A stretch of DNA of 64,000 nt, from the NCBI RefSeq assembly GCF_018388445.1, contig NZ_CP074405.1, positions 1,798,001 to 1,862,000 on the forward strand. Reading direction: 5' to 3'. The translations under genes and the position numbers were made by a program. Shown here in pieces: positions 62,596-64,000 of this stretch (its first letter is position 1; every line of letters starts with the position of its first letter). The stretch comes from Cellulomonas wangleii. Lineage in GTDB: Bacteria; Actinomycetota; Actinomycetes; Actinomycetales; Cellulomonadaceae. The notes beneath the pieces are model-generated. The model worked only from the letters and a program-made list of their open reading frames with translations. It made no database searches and was not told where the DNA came from.

Positions 62596-63135
62596 GTGAC
62601 AGCGACCAGCCACCCCGCCCCGCACGAGCCCGGCTCGCACGAGCACGGCGCGCACGAGCGCGGCACGGACGTCCCGGTGCTGCTGCGGCGGCTCGACCCG
62701 GACCTGCCCGCCCCGGCGTACGCGCACCCCGGTGACGCGGGTGCCGACCTCGTGGCACGCGAGGACGTCACCCTCGCGCCCGGGCAGCGGGCGACCGTCC
62801 CCACCGGGGTCTCGATCGCGCTGCCCGTGGGCTACGCGGCGTTCGTGCACCCCCGCTCGGGGCTCGCCGCACGCCACGGCCTGACCGTCGTCAACGCGCC
62901 CGGCACGGTCGACGCGGGGTACCGGGGCGAGATCGCGGTGACGCTGCTCAACACCGACCGGGACCACGCGGTGGAGCTGCGTCGGGGCGACCGCATCGCC
63001 CAGCTGGTGGTGCAGCGCGTCGAGCGTGCGGCGTTCGTCGAGGTCGACGCCCTGCCGGACTCGGTGCGGGGCGTCGGCGGCTTCGGGTCCAGCGGGGGCT
63101 GGGCGGCGGCCGCGGGCGGGGCGTCCACGGCGTGA
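62596..63135 (+). CDS. dut: dUTP diphosphatase with His-rich N-terminus
   Basis: Hydrolyses dUTP to dUMP, keeping uracil out of DNA. The 179-residue trimeric-type dUTPase has all five motifs: [38 protein letters not shown] and GVGGFGSSG, in order. An extra N-terminal tail of about 25 residues is rich in His and Glu ([18 protein letters not shown]) and absent from typical dUTPases. GTG 62596 is supported by the -10; starting later would remove the tail but leaves no promoter fit. Confidence 0.95.
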   Translation: MTATSHPAPHEPGSHEHGAHERGTDVPVLLRRLDPDLPAPAYAHPGDAGADLVAREDVTLAPGQRATVPTGVSIALPVGYAAFVHPRSGLAARHGLTVVNAPGTVDAGYRGEIAVTLLNTDRDHAVELRRGDRIAQLVVQRVERAAFVEVDALPDSVRGVGGFGSSGGWAAAAGGASTA

Positions 63136-63249
63136 TCGCGACCCGGCCGCCGGCCGGGAGCGGAACTACTGTCGTCGTGATCGTCGTTGAGGATCATGAG
63201 GACGTCGATGCAGGGCGAGGGCGCGCGAGCGCCGGTCGGAGGAAGCGAA

Positions 63250-63966
63250 GTGGGTCTGTTCCGTCGTGGCCCGAAGGAGGGCGGCGCGGCCGACGCACCG
63301 GCCGACGCCCCGCAGGACGAGACGCAGGACGTCGAGGCCGCGGAGCTGCCGGCACCCGACGCGCGCGGTCCCTGGGACGCCGACGCGCCCCACCCGGACG
63401 TGCCGCGCGTGGACCTCGGTGCCATCCAGCTGCCGTCGGTCGAGGGCATGGAGGTGCGCCTCGAGGTCGACAAGTCGTCGAACGTCGTCTCGGCCGTGGC
63501 CGTGCTGCTGGAGGGGTCGTCGCTGCAGCTCCAGGCGTTCGCGGCGCCGCGCAGCGAGGGCATCTGGGACGAGATTCGCGGGGAGATCGCCGCCTCGATC
63601 ACGGAGCAGGGCGGGACCGTGGACGACCTGCCCGGTCCCTTCGGCCGTGAGCTGCTCGCCCGGCTGCCGGTGCGCACGCCCGAGGGCCGCACGGGTCACC
63701 GGCCCGCGCGCTTCATCGGCAGCGACGGTCCGCGCTGGTTCGTGCGCGGTGTGCTCACCGGCCGCGCCGCCGTCGAGCCGGACGCCGCGAGGCGGCTGGA
63801 GGAGCTCTTCGGGCAGGTCGTCGTCGTGCGCGGCACGGACGCGCGGCCGCCGCGCGACCTGCTCCCGCTGCAGCTGCCGGGCGGCGCGACGCCGCCGCCC
63901 CCGCCGCCGGCGAACCCGCGGCTGGCGCCCCCCGAGCGCGGCCCGGAGATCACGGAGATCGGATGA
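63250..63966 (+). CDS. DUF3710 protein
   Basis: A 238-residue actinobacterial DUF3710 protein. The start at GTG 63250 gives the usual GLFRRG beginning and has GGAGG at 63238-63242. After an acidic low-complexity part (about 8-50), the core runs LGAIQLPSVEGMEVRLEVDK to WFVRGVLTGRAA, and the tail is Pro-rich (PPPPPPA). Function unknown; the neighbours dut and an OB-fold gene suggest nucleotide or nucleic-acid metabolism. An in-frame ATG further upstream (63187) is possible but less likely. The stop overlaps the next start (ATGA). Confidence 0.88.
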   Translation: MGLFRRGPKEGGAADAPADAPQDETQDVEAAELPAPDARGPWDADAPHPDVPRVDLGAIQLPSVEGMEVRLEVDKSSNVVSAVAVLLEGSSLQLQAFAAPRSEGIWDEIRGEIAASITEQGGTVDDLPGPFGRELLARLPVRTPEGRTGHRPARFIGSDGPRWFVRGVLTGRAAVEPDAARRLEELFGQVVVVRGTDARPPRDLLPLQLPGGATPPPPPPANPRLAPPERGPEITEIG

Positions 63967-64000
63967 CCCTCACCGACAGGTTCCGCAAGGTCATCGCCTC
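63963..64000 (+). CDS. Start of next gene, likely OB-fold nucleic-acid-binding protein (truncated)
   Basis: ATG 63963 overlaps the DUF3710 stop by 4 nt and opens MTLTDRFRKVIA before the window ends. In related genomes an OB-fold protein gene follows DUF3710; the visible 12 residues fit but cannot prove it. Confidence 0.5.
   Translation, partial: MTLTDRFRKVIA

Overview
The window is a single stretch of a very GC-rich chromosome from an actinobacterium, most probably Cellulomonas or a close relative. The 16S variable regions look like Cellulomonas from memory. The 23S carries the high-GC Gram-positive insertion near 7668-7760, and the spacer between 16S and 23S has no tRNA. Gene orders also match actinobacteria: tlyA-ppnK-recN-steA-mctB/steB...pyrG, sufR-B-D-C-S-U-T beside a ctaA/ABC cluster, fabG-inhA, divergent glgC/glgA, and DUF4193-DUF3093-dut-DUF3710. 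I see no transposase, integrase, phage gene, CRISPR array or tRNA. The window reads as core chromosome.

Layout. 1-3634: the end of argH, a small P-loop kinase, a 3-methyladenine glycosylase and tyrS, closed by a perfect 38-nt palindrome. 3635-9494: a complete rRNA operon (promoter region, 16S, tRNA-less spacer, 23S, 5S, terminator) with visible processing stems around both large rRNAs. 9641-24158: a long co-directional run. It starts with a very unusual 811-residue low-complexity/TPR protein, then a HAD phosphatase, a 60-residue protein, tlyA, NAD kinase, recN, steA, steB/mctB, a MraY/WecA-like transferase, a MurJ flippase, pyrG and a Nudix hydrolase. Many stop and start codons overlap by 4 nt.

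24248-35101: heme A synthase and a two-gene ABC exporter on the minus strand. Facing away from them are a small unknown gene and the complete SUF iron-sulfur cluster operon, with its repressor SufR and a Rieske-type ferredoxin. The CAAC-N6-GTTG operator of SufR lies exactly on the predicted -10 of this operon. 35312-43939: a small membrane protein, a zinc metallopeptidase, an alpha/beta hydrolase, a DUF3817 protein, a biotin ECF transporter (bioY-bioM-bioN), an ABC-F protein, SURF1 and two small conserved proteins. 44085-50474: fatty acid synthesis (fabG, enoyl reductase), a SixA phosphatase, serB, glgC/glgA and a conserved protein. 50508-64000: a type IIA topoisomerase A subunit, a GNAT/acyl-CoA-synthetase fusion, DUF5998 with a phosphodiesterase, thymidine kinase, sepH, a UPF0126 membrane protein, an inositol monophosphatase, DUF4193, DUF3093, dut, DUF3710 and the start of a further gene.

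Two broad signals stand out. First, at least eleven first-of-unit genes have a TAnnnT hexamer ending 6-8 nt before an RTG start codon, with no room for a Shine-Dalgarno site, and five more have a weaker version. This predicts widespread leaderless mRNAs and fixes several start codons. Second, directly after the rRNA operon lies a gene for a three-part protein: a basic, RNA-binding-like repeat region, a TPR domain and an acidic repeat tail. It is coupled to a phosphatase and lies just upstream of an rRNA methyltransferase gene, and it is the best candidate here for an undescribed system.
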